Program-made: the position numbers and the translations under genes | Notes under the pieces: model-generated | Database searches by the model: none | Seen by the model: only the letters and a program-made list of their open reading frames with translations | Told to the model about the DNA's origin: nothing | Source of the DNA: Rickettsia conorii | GTDB taxonomy: Bacteria; Pseudomonadota; Alphaproteobacteria; Rickettsiales; Rickettsiaceae | DNA length: 44,001 nt | Assembly (NCBI GenBank): GCA_020726135.1 | Contig: DYTE01000007.1 | Location: 1-44,001, forward strand | Reading direction: 5' to 3' | Part shown: in pieces, positions 7,636 to 15,733 of the stretch | Layout of the letters: every line of letters begins with the position of its first letter | Numbering within the stretch: position 1 is the first letter of the stretch

Positions 7636-8889
7636 TTAACTATATTTTTTTAATATTAAACTAGCATTAGTACCACCAAAGCCGAATGAATTTGAAAGAA
7701 CATAATTTAATTTTGCAGATTTTGGTTCTAATGGAACTAAATCTATATGCACATTTTCTATTGGTTCATCTAAATTCAATGTCGCTGGAACAACTTGATC
7801 ACGTAGAGCTAAAATTGAAAATATAAATTCCAAACTACCGGCTGCACCAAGCAAATGACCAGTAGATGATTTTGTTGAAGACATCATAATTTTAGGGTTA
7901 GTATCAAGAAATAATTGCTGTACCGCTAGGAGTTCAATTTCATCTCCAATATTAGTAGAGGTACCGTGGGCATTAATATATGAAATTTGACATTCAGTAA
8001 TTCCTGCATCTACTAGCGCTTGTGACATTGACATATACCCTCCTCTACCTTTTGGATCTGGTGAAGTAATATGATATCCATCACTAGCAGAACCATAACC
8101 TACTAATTCAGCATAAATTTTAGCGCCACGACGTTTTGCATGTTCATATTCTTCTAATACTACAACAGCAGCTCCTTCTGACATAACAAAACCATCTCTA
8201 TTCCTATCCCAAGGACGAGAAGCTATTTCAGGATTATCATTATATTTTGTAGATAATGCCCTTAAAGATGTAAAACCACCAACACCTATTTCTGTTATTG
8301 GAGCTTCAGCGGCGCCAGCAACCATGACATTAACAGTGCCATATTGTATCATACGCATTGCTTCACCTATTGAATGAGCACCGCTGGCACAAGCAGTAGA
8401 TACAGCATGAGTAGGACCTAAAAAACCATATTTAATTGAAATATGTCCTGCTAACAAATTAATTAGAGAAGATGGTATAAAAAATGGATTAACTTTTATA
8501 TTATTAAATTTATGAAAATTAATAGAAGCTTGTTCAATTGCTTGTAATCCACCTACACCTGAACCAAGAACAACACCTGTTTTATCAAGTGACAATTCAT
8601 CTTTTGGATGCCATCCACTATCTTCAATCGCCTCAGTTGCTGCAATGATTCCATATTGCATAAATAAATCCATTGTACGTAGCTTACGTGCATCTATGAA
8701 TATATCTGGCATAAAATCATCTTTTTTTATTGATCCAGCAATTTTAGATTGTAACAAATCCACATTAAATTTCGTGATTTTAGTAATTCCGCTTTTTTTA
8801 GATATTAAAGCATCCCATGAAGATTTTACATTAGATCCAAGAGGACTAATGCAGCCTATACCTGTAACAACAACTCTTCTAATTTTCAT
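7636..8889 (-). CDS. fabF: Beta-ketoacyl-ACP synthase II
   Basis: Condenses malonyl-ACP with acyl-ACP in fatty-acid elongation. The 417 residues are of standard KAS II length. The catalytic cysteine is C167 in STACASGAH; the decarboxylation histidines are H308 in NAHGTSTN and H345 in STGHLLGAAGS, with K340 between them. The thiolase fold signature GFGGTN is near the C terminus. It follows acpP on the same strand with a 47-base gap, the classical acpP-fabF order, so the two are probably one transcript. All catalytic residues are present. The rest of the fab cluster (fabD, fabG) is not in the window. Confidence 0.97.
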   Translation of the reverse strand: MKIRRVVVTGIGCISPLGSNVKSSWDALISKKSGITKITKFNVDLLQSKIAGSIKKDDFMPDIFIDARKLRTMDLFMQYGIIAATEAIEDSGWHPKDELSLDKTGVVLGSGVGGLQAIEQASINFHKFNNIKVNPFFIPSSLINLLAGHISIKYGFLGPTHAVSTACASGAHSIGEAMRMIQYGTVNVMVAGAAEAPITEIGVGGFTSLRALSTKYNDNPEIASRPWDRNRDGFVMSEGAAVVVLEEYEHAKRRGAKIYAELVGYGSASDGYHITSPDPKGRGGYMSMSQALVDAGITECQISYINAHGTSTNIGDEIELLAVQQLFLDTNPKIMMSSTKSSTGHLLGAAGSLEFIFSILALRDQVVPATLNLDEPIENVHIDLVPLEPKSAKLNYVLSNSFGFGGTNASLILKKYS

Positions 8890-8936
8890 AAGTTTAATAA
8901 TTCAGATCTATGTTAAGATTATATATTTATTTTAAA

Positions 8937-9215
8937 CTAAGCTTTGATTTTATTATATATATATTCTACCACAGATTTTACAGTTACTAATTTACTAGCT
9001 TCTTCATCTGGAATATGAATATTATATTTTGTTTCGATAGCCATAATAAATTCTACCATATCTAAACTGTCTAGCTGTAGATCTTCAGTAAAAGATAAAT
9101 CAAGCGCTATTGAATCTTTTTCAATTTGCAATGTTTTTGAAATCACTTCTCTAATATCATTTTCAATATCTTCTTTTGTAGTTTTTTGTTTTAGATTCTC
9201 TACAGATGAAGTCAT
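8937..9215 (-). CDS. acpP: Acyl carrier protein with a short N-terminal extension
   Basis: Carries growing acyl chains on a 4'-phosphopantetheine arm. The attachment serine is S50 in the canonical DSLDMVE motif. At 92 residues it is about 14 longer than the common 78-residue ACP; the extra residues are polar (MTSSVENLKQKTTK). The extension appears real: GAGAGGA lies a few bases before this ATG and there is no internal ATG at the usual start. It is acidic overall with helix II (DMVEFIMAIE) intact. It is upstream of fabF on the same strand and both probably start from a promoter in the 285-base gap to the right. Confidence 0.96.
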   Translation of the reverse strand: MTSSVENLKQKTTKEDIENDIREVISKTLQIEKDSIALDLSFTEDLQLDSLDMVEFIMAIETKYNIHIPDEEASKLVTVKSVVEYIYNKIKA

Positions 9216-9378
9216 TATAATCCTCTCATTTTTATTTATAAATTAAAATTAAACCTATATTATAATTCTATATAATGAAGCATACTTATTATTTAAACTG
9301 GTTTTAACATAAAAAAATAATTTTAGCTATAACAAATTTTGTTTTTTAATAATTAAATTTAATAATACAAAATTAACA

Positions 9379-9406
9379 TTGACAATGTCTTATATCATAT
9401 TATTAT
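9379..9406 (+). promoter_or_regulatory. Possible sigma-70 promoter for the 67-residue protein gene
   Basis: TTGACA at 9379-9384 and TATTAT at 9401-9406 are separated by 16 bases. This would give a leader of about 90 bases before the ATG at 9502. In such A+T-rich DNA the -10 match is weak evidence, but a perfect -35 is notable. Confidence 0.4.
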
Positions 9407-9501
9407 GATATCTGTTGAATTTTAGATTAAATTATTGTAATTTGCTTTATTCAATCATTTGTTAATATATTTCAGAAAAATTATTTATCAAGAGTTTATT
9501 T

Positions 9502-9705
9502 ATGTCAAAGGCAAAAACAGCATCAAAAAATAATCCTACTTTTAGAGAGAAGCCTAAAGTTTTTTCTTATAAAGGGCGTGAAATTAAACCAGTAAAGCTT
9601 ATTCAAACTGACAGATCTTTTTTTGCAGCTGAATATACTGATTCAAATGATTTAGTTGTTGATAATAATGGTAATATTCTTGCATGGGATAAAGCAAGAA
9701 GTTAG
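9502..9705 (+). CDS. Small unrecognised basic protein
   Basis: A 67-residue frame with a strongly basic N terminus (MSKAKTASKNNPTFREKPK) followed by what looks like a small beta-rich segment (VFSYKGREIKPVKLI, then FFAAEYTDSND, and GNILAWDKARS). A GAG-type ribosome-binding core (AAGAG) lies about 9 bases before the ATG, and a promoter-like pair stands upstream. It has no signal peptide or membrane segment. The clean start region, composition and lone position between divergent genes support a real gene. I do not recognise the family and do not propose a function. Confidence 0.65.
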   Translation: MSKAKTASKNNPTFREKPKVFSYKGREIKPVKLIQTDRSFFAAEYTDSNDLVVDNNGNILAWDKARS

Positions 9706-9742
9706 TAATTCAAAACATATAGTAAAATTATTATAATTGTAG

Positions 9743-9766
9743 AAAAAAATATCTGTTAATAGATAT
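9743..9766 (-). terminator. Terminator of the HIT-protein gene
   Basis: ATATCT (9749-9754) and AGATAT (9761-9766) form a short stem. On the minus strand it is followed by a run of T (complement of the A-run 9743-9749). It lies 14 bases past the stop codon of the HIT gene. The stem is short and A+T-rich. Confidence 0.45.
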
Positions 9767-9779
9767 ACTAAAAATATAA

Positions 9780-10133
9780 TTATATTAATTTTGTTATTTT
9801 AATTCCACCGATAATATGGAAGTGAAAATGAAATATTGTTTGCCCAACCTCAGAACCATTATTAGTAATAAGACGATATCCTGATTTATCCAATTCAAAC
9901 ATTTTAGCTAATTCATCAATCTTTGAAAAAAAATGAATAATTTCTAATTTTTCAGCTTTTTTAATAAAATCACTATAATTAATATATTCTCCTTTTGGTA
10001 CAACCAATATATGTATAGGCGCAACAGGGTTAATATCATGAAATGATATTAATATATCATCCTCATAAATTATATTAGCAGAAAGTTTTTTAACTATAAT
10101 TTTTGCAAAAATATTGTTTTTATTGTAATTCAT
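9780..10133 (-). CDS. HIT-family nucleotide hydrolase (HinT-like)
   Basis: A histidine-triad protein of 117 residues, the usual size of the HinT/PKCI group, which hydrolyses purine nucleoside phosphoramidates such as adenylyl-lysine adducts. The triad HFHFHIIGG is near residues 103-111, preceded by NNGSEVGQTIFHFH as in the family. The N-terminal YEDDILISFHDINPVAPIHILVVPK is the typical HIT core strand-helix. The protein is soluble with no signal peptide. It stands alone on the minus strand between the 67-residue gene and hslV. I leave the symbol blank because the cellular substrate is not defined. Confidence 0.93.
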   Translation of the reverse strand: MNYNKNNIFAKIIVKKLSANIIYEDDILISFHDINPVAPIHILVVPKGEYINYSDFIKKAEKLEIIHFFSKIDELAKMFELDKSGYRLITNNGSEVGQTIFHFHFHIIGGIKITKLI

Positions 10134-10244
10134 GGTAACATTCTAATTAAATATATAATTTATTATAATACTAGAACTTGTAACTTACACAATAAGTGCT
10201 TATGTTTAAATTTTAACTTAATATAATTTAAATTATAGAAAATT

Positions 10245-10808
10245 ATGTCAGATCAATCTAAAAATATCACCTTACATGGTACAACAATATTATGTTTAAA
10301 AAAAGGAACAGAAATAGTAATAGCAGCTGATGGGCAGGTATCATTTGGAAATAATGTACTTAAATCTACAGCTCGAAAACTTCGAACAATGCTTGATAAT
10401 AAAATAGTTGCAGGCTTTGCTGGTTCTACTGCTGATGCACTAACATTATTTGAAAAACTTGAAGGTAAATTAGAAAAATATGAAAATAATTTAGTACGAA
10501 GTTCTGTAGAACTTGCAAAAGATTGGAGAGGTGATAAATATTTACGTAAATTAGAAGCAATGATGATTGTTGCAGATAAAGATAATATTCTTATCATTAC
10601 AGGTAATGGTGATGTTTTAGAACCAGAAAATAATATAGCATCTATTGGTTCAGGAGGTTTTTATGCATTATCTGCAGCAAGAGGCATAATGTCTACTGAA
10701 AATACCCTGTCTGCAGAAGAAATAGCTATAAAAGCAATGAATATTGCTGCAGATATATGTGTATATTCAAATCATAATATTATTATAGAAAGAGTTAAAT
10801 TACTATGA
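10245..10808 (+). CDS. hslV: ATP-dependent protease peptidase subunit HslV
   Basis: Proteasome-like threonine peptidase that forms a double hexamer and works with HslU on misfolded proteins in the cytosol. The 187 residues have a 12-residue propeptide; autocleavage before T13 in [11 protein letters not shown] would expose the catalytic threonine. [10 protein letters not shown] and ARKLRTM carry the lysine and aspartate region of the active site, and [11 protein letters not shown] is the family core. The frame overlaps hslU by 4 bases (ATGA), so translation is coupled. The sequence strongly resembles rickettsial HslV. Confidence 0.97.
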   Translation: MSDQSKNITLHGTTILCLKKGTEIVIAADGQVSFGNNVLKSTARKLRTMLDNKIVAGFAGSTADALTLFEKLEGKLEKYENNLVRSSVELAKDWRGDKYLRKLEAMMIVADKDNILIITGNGDVLEPENNIASIGSGGFYALSAARGIMSTENTLSAEEIAIKAMNIAADICVYSNHNIIIERVKLL

Positions 10809-12148
10809 AAAAAAAATCTAAAAAATACCTTGATAGTCTTACGCCAGCACAAATTGTTGCAGAATTAGATAGATTTATTATTGGTCAAAATAACGCAAAA
10901 AGAGCTGTAGCAATAGCACTGCGTAATAGATATAGACGTCAGGCAATAGAGGAGCCTCTACGTAGCGAAGTAATGCCTAAAAATATACTTATGATAGGTT
11001 CTACAGGTGTTGGAAAAACTGAAATAGCAAGAAGATTAGCAAAACTTACATCATCACCTTTCATTAAGGTTGAAGCAACAAAATTTACAGAAGTTGGGTA
11101 TGTTGGACGTGATGTAGAATCAATAATCAGAGATTTAATGACCATTGCTGTAAATGATCAAAAAATTATAGCTCATACTGAAGTTAAACAAGCGGCTGAA
11201 GATCTTGCTATAGAAAAAATATTAGATGTATTAGCAGGTCCTAATTCTTCCCAAGAAACACGAAAGAGCTTTAAAAATAAAATACTAAAAAAGACAATGG
11301 ATGATGTAGAAATAGAAATATTCATTCCAGAAATTAATAAATCAGCCAATAATAATATGGATTTTCCTGGAGTAGCTGGAGCTAGTGGTGTATTTGGTAT
11401 TTTAAATATTGGAGAAATGCTTGGTAAAGCTCTCTCACAAAATAAAAACAAAATTAAAAAAATTACTATTAAAGAAGCATTAAAAATATTAACTGTTGAT
11501 GAATCAGAAAAATTAATAGATCACGAACACATTACAGCAAAAGCGCTTAAACTCGTAGAAAATAATGCTATAGTATTTATTGATGAGATAGATAAAGTAG
11601 TTTCATCTAATGAATCAAGAAATTCTGATATAAGCAGACAAGGCGTGCAACGAGATTTATTACCTATAATTGAAGGTACAGTTGTTACTACTAGATATGG
11701 CAATGTTTCAACTGATCATATTTTATTTATAGCATCTGGTGCTTTTCATGTTGCAAAACCATCTGATTTATTACCAGAACTTCAAGGGCGACTTCCTATT
11801 AGAGTGGAGCTTTTGAATTTAACTAAAGAAGATATGATCAGAATATTGTTAGAACCAGAAGCTAGTCTTATAAAACAATATAAGGCTCTCATGGATACAG
11901 AAAATATTGAATTAGAGTTCACAACTGATGCAATAGCTAAAATTGCTGATTATGCTATATCTATTAACAGAGAAGTAGATAATATAGGAGCAAGACGTTT
12001 ACATGCTGTAATGGAAAAACTATTAGAAGAAATTAGTTTTAATGCAAGCGATATGAAAGAAAATAAAATTATTATAAATGAGATTTTTGTTGATAAGCAA
12101 TTGTCAGAACTTGTAAAAAATGTGGATTTAAGTAAATTTATTTTATAA
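10805..12148 (+). CDS. hslU: ATP-dependent protease ATPase subunit HslU
   Basis: AAA+ unfoldase that feeds substrates to HslV. The 447 residues match the family. Walker A is GSTGVGKT (65-72), Walker B is IVFIDEIDK (about 253-261), and sensor 2 is near [10 protein letters not shown] toward the C terminus. The insertion (I) domain occupies about 110-235, including a Gly/Ala-rich part ([12 protein letters not shown]). VGYVGRDVE near 97-105 carries the pore loop. The C-terminal residues needed to activate HslV end in LSKFIL. It is cotranscribed with hslV and ends at a clear terminator shared with rph. Confidence 0.97.
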   Translation: MKKKSKKYLDSLTPAQIVAELDRFIIGQNNAKRAVAIALRNRYRRQAIEEPLRSEVMPKNILMIGSTGVGKTEIARRLAKLTSSPFIKVEATKFTEVGYVGRDVESIIRDLMTIAVNDQKIIAHTEVKQAAEDLAIEKILDVLAGPNSSQETRKSFKNKILKKTMDDVEIEIFIPEINKSANNNMDFPGVAGASGVFGILNIGEMLGKALSQNKNKIKKITIKEALKILTVDESEKLIDHEHITAKALKLVENNAIVFIDEIDKVVSSNESRNSDISRQGVQRDLLPIIEGTVVTTRYGNVSTDHILFIASGAFHVAKPSDLLPELQGRLPIRVELLNLTKEDMIRILLEPEASLIKQYKALMDTENIELEFTTDAIAKIADYAISINREVDNIGARRLHAVMEKLLEEISFNASDMKENKIIINEIFVDKQLSELVKNVDLSKFIL

Positions 12149-12159
12149 AATTTATATTT

Positions 12160-12186
12160 AGTAGTCTGAAAAATTCTCAGACTACT
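12160..12186. terminator. Bidirectional terminator between hslU and rph
   Basis: AGTAGTCTGA (12160-12169) and TCAGACTACT (12177-12186) form a perfect 10-bp stem with a 7-base loop in the 45-base gap between the convergent genes hslU and rph. It is far richer in G-C than its surroundings and is followed by T/A-rich DNA on both strands. Confidence 0.75.
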
Positions 12187-12193
12187 TAAACAT

Positions 12194-12913
12194 TTAAATT
12201 CCTAATAATATTTCATTTTGAATTTTAAAAATTTTACCCATAGATTGTTTAGCCAATTTTAGCATATCATTAAATTGTTCTTCAGAAAAAGGTTTATTTT
12301 CTGCTGTTGTCTGTACTTCTATTAAACTACCATCTGAAGCAAACACAAAATTTGCATCAACATCAGCATTACTATCTTCTGAATAATCCAAATCTACAAC
12401 AGCATTATTTTTATATATACCGCATGAAATAGCAGCAATTTGTCTTAAAATTGGATTGGTTTTTAATATTTTTTTCTTTAGTAAAGAACTAATAGCTAAA
12501 TGTAAAGCCACATAGCTACCTGTGATACTTGTAGTTCTGGTTCCACCATCTGCGTTTATTACATCGCAATCAATATATAGTTGTTTTTCACCAAGAATAT
12601 TTAAATCCATTGATGCTCTAAGCGACCTTCCTATCAATCTTTGAATTTCTTGTGTTCTCCCACTTTGTTTACCAATAGAGGCTTCTCGTTTAATACGTGG
12701 ATTACTTGAAACTGGCAACATTCCATATTCAGCTGTAATCCATCCTTTGCCAGTATTACGCAAAAAATGAGGTACATTATTATCTAATGTAACAGTACAT
12801 ATTATATGTGTATTGCCGCATTTTATTAAGCAAGAACCTTCTGCATTGATTATATTAGATGTTTCAATTGATATATTTCTAAGAGCATTATTTTGTCTTT
12901 TTGAAGGTCTCAT
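12194..12913 (-). CDS. rph: Ribonuclease PH
   Basis: Phosphorolytic 3'-5' exoribonuclease that trims tRNA precursors. The 239 residues match the full family length (not truncated as in E. coli K-12). Visible motifs: [13 protein letters not shown] at the start, [13 protein letters not shown] with the [16 protein letters not shown] block near 85-100, the catalytic-centre [20 protein letters not shown] near 113-131, and the C-terminal [16 protein letters not shown]. It is the last gene of a minus-strand run M23 peptidase, lspA, small lipoprotein, rph; only 28 bases separate it from the lipoprotein stop. Confidence 0.96.
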   Translation of the reverse strand: MRPSKRQNNALRNISIETSNIINAEGSCLIKCGNTHIICTVTLDNNVPHFLRNTGKGWITAEYGMLPVSSNPRIKREASIGKQSGRTQEIQRLIGRSLRASMDLNILGEKQLYIDCDVINADGGTRTTSITGSYVALHLAISSLLKKKILKTNPILRQIAAISCGIYKNNAVVDLDYSEDSNADVDANFVFASDGSLIEVQTTAENKPFSEEQFNDMLKLAKQSMGKIFKIQNEILLGI

Positions 12914-12941
12914 AATTTTTACTATATATTATAATTGATTA

Positions 12942-13109
12942 TCATTTTGTAGCCTCAGGTAAATTATAATGTGGAGGCATTATTAAAGGCTTTACTTTAG
13001 TAACCAGATTTTCATCTGGCATATTTTCAATTATACCAATCTTATGCTTCATTTTATTGTTACATGCAGTCATAGTTACTAATAAAAAGATATAAAGCAA
13101 TATACGCAC
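12942..13109 (-). CDS. Small BamF/DUF3035-like lipoprotein with a GTG start
   Basis: A 55-residue frame starting at GTG (13109-13107) with AGGAG 9 bases before it. The product begins with a lipoprotein signal, (M)RILLYIFLLVTMTAC, with the lipid-bearing cysteine at C16. After a basic stretch come ENMPDENLVTKVKPL and MPPHYNLPEA. This matches the core pattern of alphaproteobacterial DUF3035 (BamF) lipoproteins: PDE...V..PL..PP.Y.LP. Those genes commonly follow lspA, exactly as here. BamF is an accessory outer-membrane assembly lipoprotein in alphaproteobacteria. This copy is very short, close to the minimal core. It has no ATG and is short, so it is easily missed. Identification is from motif and context only. 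Confidence 0.75.
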   Translation of the reverse strand: MRILLYIFLLVTMTACNNKMKHKIGIIENMPDENLVTKVKPLIMPPHYNLPEATK

Positions 13110-13181
13110 TTTTTATAACTCCTGTGAATTAATAATATTTTTAATTTAACAATAACATCATATCTAGCATTTTGTTTTTGT

Positions 13182-13670
13182 TCAATATTTTTTATCTAAG
13201 AAGTGAAACAGTAAAAATATAGCCCCAATTGATATAAAACTATCTGCTAAATTAAATATTGGAAAATGATAATCTTTATAATGTAAATATATAAAATCAA
13301 ATACAGCTCCTCTAGCATAGCGATCAATTAAATTACCAATTGCTCCTCCAATAATTAATCTATATCCAGCTATACTATATCTATCATTAATTTTAAATAA
13401 AACATAAAATAAATATAAAACTATTAAACTATTTATAATTAAAAAAGCAATATTACTATATTGATAATATCCTTTTAACAAACCAAAGCTAATACCATAA
13501 TTCCAACTATAAGCAAAATCTAAAAATTTAGTAATTTCTATTTTAAATTCAACTTTATTTATAAGATTTGTAATACACCAATATTTGGTAGATTGATCAA
13601 ATATTATTAATATAATAATCCAAACAATATGTTTGTAAAAATCTTTCCAATATTTCTTAAATTGCAACAT
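13182..13670 (-). CDS. lspA: Lipoprotein signal peptidase (signal peptidase II)
   Basis: Inner-membrane aspartic protease that cleaves lipidated prolipoproteins. The 162 residues have four membrane segments, at about 12-27, 62-90, 95-113 and 140-157. The catalytic aspartates are in [10 protein letters not shown] and in the conserved FNLADSFI near the C terminus; VFDFIYLHY lies between them. It follows the M23 peptidase by 28 bases and precedes the small BamF-like lipoprotein, itself a substrate candidate, as is BamE at 30.6 kb. Confidence 0.96.
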   Translation of the reverse strand: MLQFKKYWKDFYKHIVWIIILIIFDQSTKYWCITNLINKVEFKIEITKFLDFAYSWNYGISFGLLKGYYQYSNIAFLIINSLIVLYLFYVLFKINDRYSIAGYRLIIGGAIGNLIDRYARGAVFDFIYLHYKDYHFPIFNLADSFISIGAIFLLFHFLDKKY

Positions 13671-13698
13671 AAATTAGCTCTCACTATTATACAAATTG

Positions 13699-15042
13699 TT
13701 ATAATTTTGCTAATTTTGTTTCTTTCTCTAATTTATTTTTCAAATTTTTTATTTCATTTTTAAATTGAGCAAATTTGACAAGATTTTTATTAGATAATTC
13801 TATATCTGGTGTAGTTTTGATTGTTGATGGATTAACATTTTTCCCATTAATTTTAACTTCAAAATGTAAATGTGGACCTGTAGCACGTCCTGTTGCCCCA
13901 ACAAATGCTATAATCTGTCCTTGTTTTATTTTTTCACCTATTTTTATATTTTTTGCAAATTTTGAAGCATGTGCATATAAAGTAGACAATGTACCGCTAT
14001 GTTTAATTTGTACAAAGTTACCATAGCATGGTTTCCACCCCATATCACTAATAACGCCATTGCCTGCTGAGGCAATTGGAGTTCCTGTTGGAGCAGCAAA
14101 ATCTACACCCTTATGCATTTTAGTAAATCCAAGTGTAGGATGCTTGCGATTACCATAATGTGATGAAATTCGTGAAGATTTTATCGGTGTTTTTAATAAA
14201 CTTCTTTTTGCACTCTTTCCATCTTCGGAAAAAAATATTGAGTTAAGATTTTTCTCAGGAGAGTAATTATATATATTATATTCCTTACCAGAAGAACCAA
14301 GAGATACATAAAGAATCTTACCAAAATGTGAAAATTCTCCATCTTTTGTAGTAAATTTTTCTGATATAAAAGATATTACATCACCTGATTTAATTTGACG
14401 CTCAAAATCTATCTGATGACTATAGGCATTGATTATATTTATAACGTCATGGCTATTTAATCCAAGACTTTTTAGTGAAGAAACAAAATTCTTTTTAATA
14501 ATTATGGTAGTCTTATTAAACGATTTGGTAAGTGGAATGTCAATATTTTCAGCAATGAAATTATCATTTTGTCTAATAATTATTAGAGATTTAAGTTTAT
14601 TTTTAATAGTAATTTTATTCAATATATATTGTTCGGATGATAATTCTGAATCTTCATTGTCAATAATCTTAATTCCATAATCAAAAATTATATTTTGACC
14701 AATTTTTAACATTGATTCAGCTTTGTTATTTTTTAATATTTTAATTATTTCCTCAATATCTTTTTGTTGTAGTTTTTCTGATTTTAATATGGAAAAAAAA
14801 TTATCATTTTTCTTTACACTAATATTTTTTGATATAAATTTTAAAGACGGCTCAAATTCTTCTTCTATTTGCTCTAATTGATTTGTTTCTAAAAGAGAAA
14901 AATTCAAATTTATGGCTTTAGTAAAATATTGATTTATAGAATATGATGTAAATGCAACAAAACAAAAAAATAATACAATAATTAGATTAATATTTATCGC
15001 CTTTAAATTATTTTTATAGTATATTGCATTATATGTATACAT
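13699..15042 (-). CDS. M23-family (LytM) peptidoglycan endopeptidase, membrane anchored
   Basis: Zinc metallopeptidase that cuts or regulates cutting of peptidoglycan peptide cross-links in the periplasm. The 447 residues start with a signal anchor at about 16-38. An OapA/LysM-like N-terminal region follows (VKKNDNFFSILKSEKL, IGQNIIFDY). The LytM domain runs from about 285 to 395, with HYGNRKHPTLGFTKMHKGVDF carrying the first His and Asp zinc ligands and HLHFEV (about 389-394) the catalytic and third zinc histidines. All metal ligands are present, so this is not one of the degenerate EnvC/NlpD-type activators. A charged coiled tail ends the protein. It is first in the run with lspA, the BamF-like gene and rph. 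Confidence 0.93.
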   Translation of the reverse strand: MYTYNAIYYKNNLKAININLIIVLFFCFVAFTSYSINQYFTKAINLNFSLLETNQLEQIEEEFEPSLKFISKNISVKKNDNFFSILKSEKLQQKDIEEIIKILKNNKAESMLKIGQNIIFDYGIKIIDNEDSELSSEQYILNKITIKNKLKSLIIIRQNDNFIAENIDIPLTKSFNKTTIIIKKNFVSSLKSLGLNSHDVINIINAYSHQIDFERQIKSGDVISFISEKFTTKDGEFSHFGKILYVSLGSSGKEYNIYNYSPEKNLNSIFFSEDGKSAKRSLLKTPIKSSRISSHYGNRKHPTLGFTKMHKGVDFAAPTGTPIASAGNGVISDMGWKPCYGNFVQIKHSGTLSTLYAHASKFAKNIKIGEKIKQGQIIAFVGATGRATGPHLHFEVKINGKNVNPSTIKTTPDIELSNKNLVKFAQFKNEIKNLKNKLEKETKLAKL

Positions 15043-15202
15043 ATATTCTAACTCTAGAAAATTTCGTTTGATTTAGTTGCTCTAACTATGAGCATAGTAT
15101 TTTATATACTAATATCTTCTTATGTTCAAGCATGCATAAGTTGAGTATCTAACATTTTTTTATAAAATACAAGATCAAAAATATAAAAAACACCATAATT
15201 AA

Positions 15203-15733
15203 TTAAATTTCCATACTTTTTCCAACATTTCCTCTTTGAATATTACCTTTTGGTAATGGTCCTTTTGGCAAATTTTCAATCTTAGTGCTCATATCCTCTG
15301 ATAATCGTATATTTCGAATATTTAATGGTTTTTGTAATTGAGTTGTAGCATTAACTTTATCTATATGTTCCATAGTTGGTGCTTTATAAAATGGATTCAA
15401 CGCTGTAGGAATTATTTTAATAGGTTTAAATAACTTCAATAATAATGTTTTTTTTGTTATATTTTTTGTACGTTCATCAATTTCTTTATAAATTTCTAAA
15501 TATTTAGCTTGTTTTTCAATTGGTTTCATATTTGAATAATTTTCGTCATTAACCAATTGCTCTAATGCAAGTGTTTGAATATTTTGTGCTCTAACATTTG
15601 ATTTTAATTCAGTAATATTCTTATATTGTTTTAGTTCATAATCTGCATTAAATCTTATTAATTGATGTTTTAAAACTATCTGAGATTTTTGAATCTGAAT
15701 ATTCACCATGAACAGTCCCAACAAGAGATCCAC
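15203..15733 (-). pseudogene. C-terminal part of the upstream repeat membrane protein in another frame (probable frameshift)
   Basis: This frame overlaps the end of the 432-residue frame (15648-16946) by 86 bases in the +1 phase. Its only early starts are a GTG at 15733 and an ATG at 15709, neither with a ribosome-binding site. The hydrophilic, helical sequence (for example NADYELKQYKNITELKSN) reads as a continuation of the upstream protein. Removing one base within 15651-15733, for instance in the A-runs near 15664-15692, would join both into one protein of about 580 residues. The tail ends with ENLPKGPLPKGN and holds another NPF (113-115). It could be a recent frameshift, a sequencing error or, less likely, a separate overlapping gene. 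No function is recognised. Confidence 0.55.

Noticed and set aside
10253-10597. A 114-codon minus-strand frame opposite hslV
   Set aside because: Antisense to conserved hslV sequence; no start signals and no family resemblance.
13775-14026. Plus-strand frame opposite the M23 peptidase
   Set aside because: It mirrors the conserved LytM domain codons and has no independent support.
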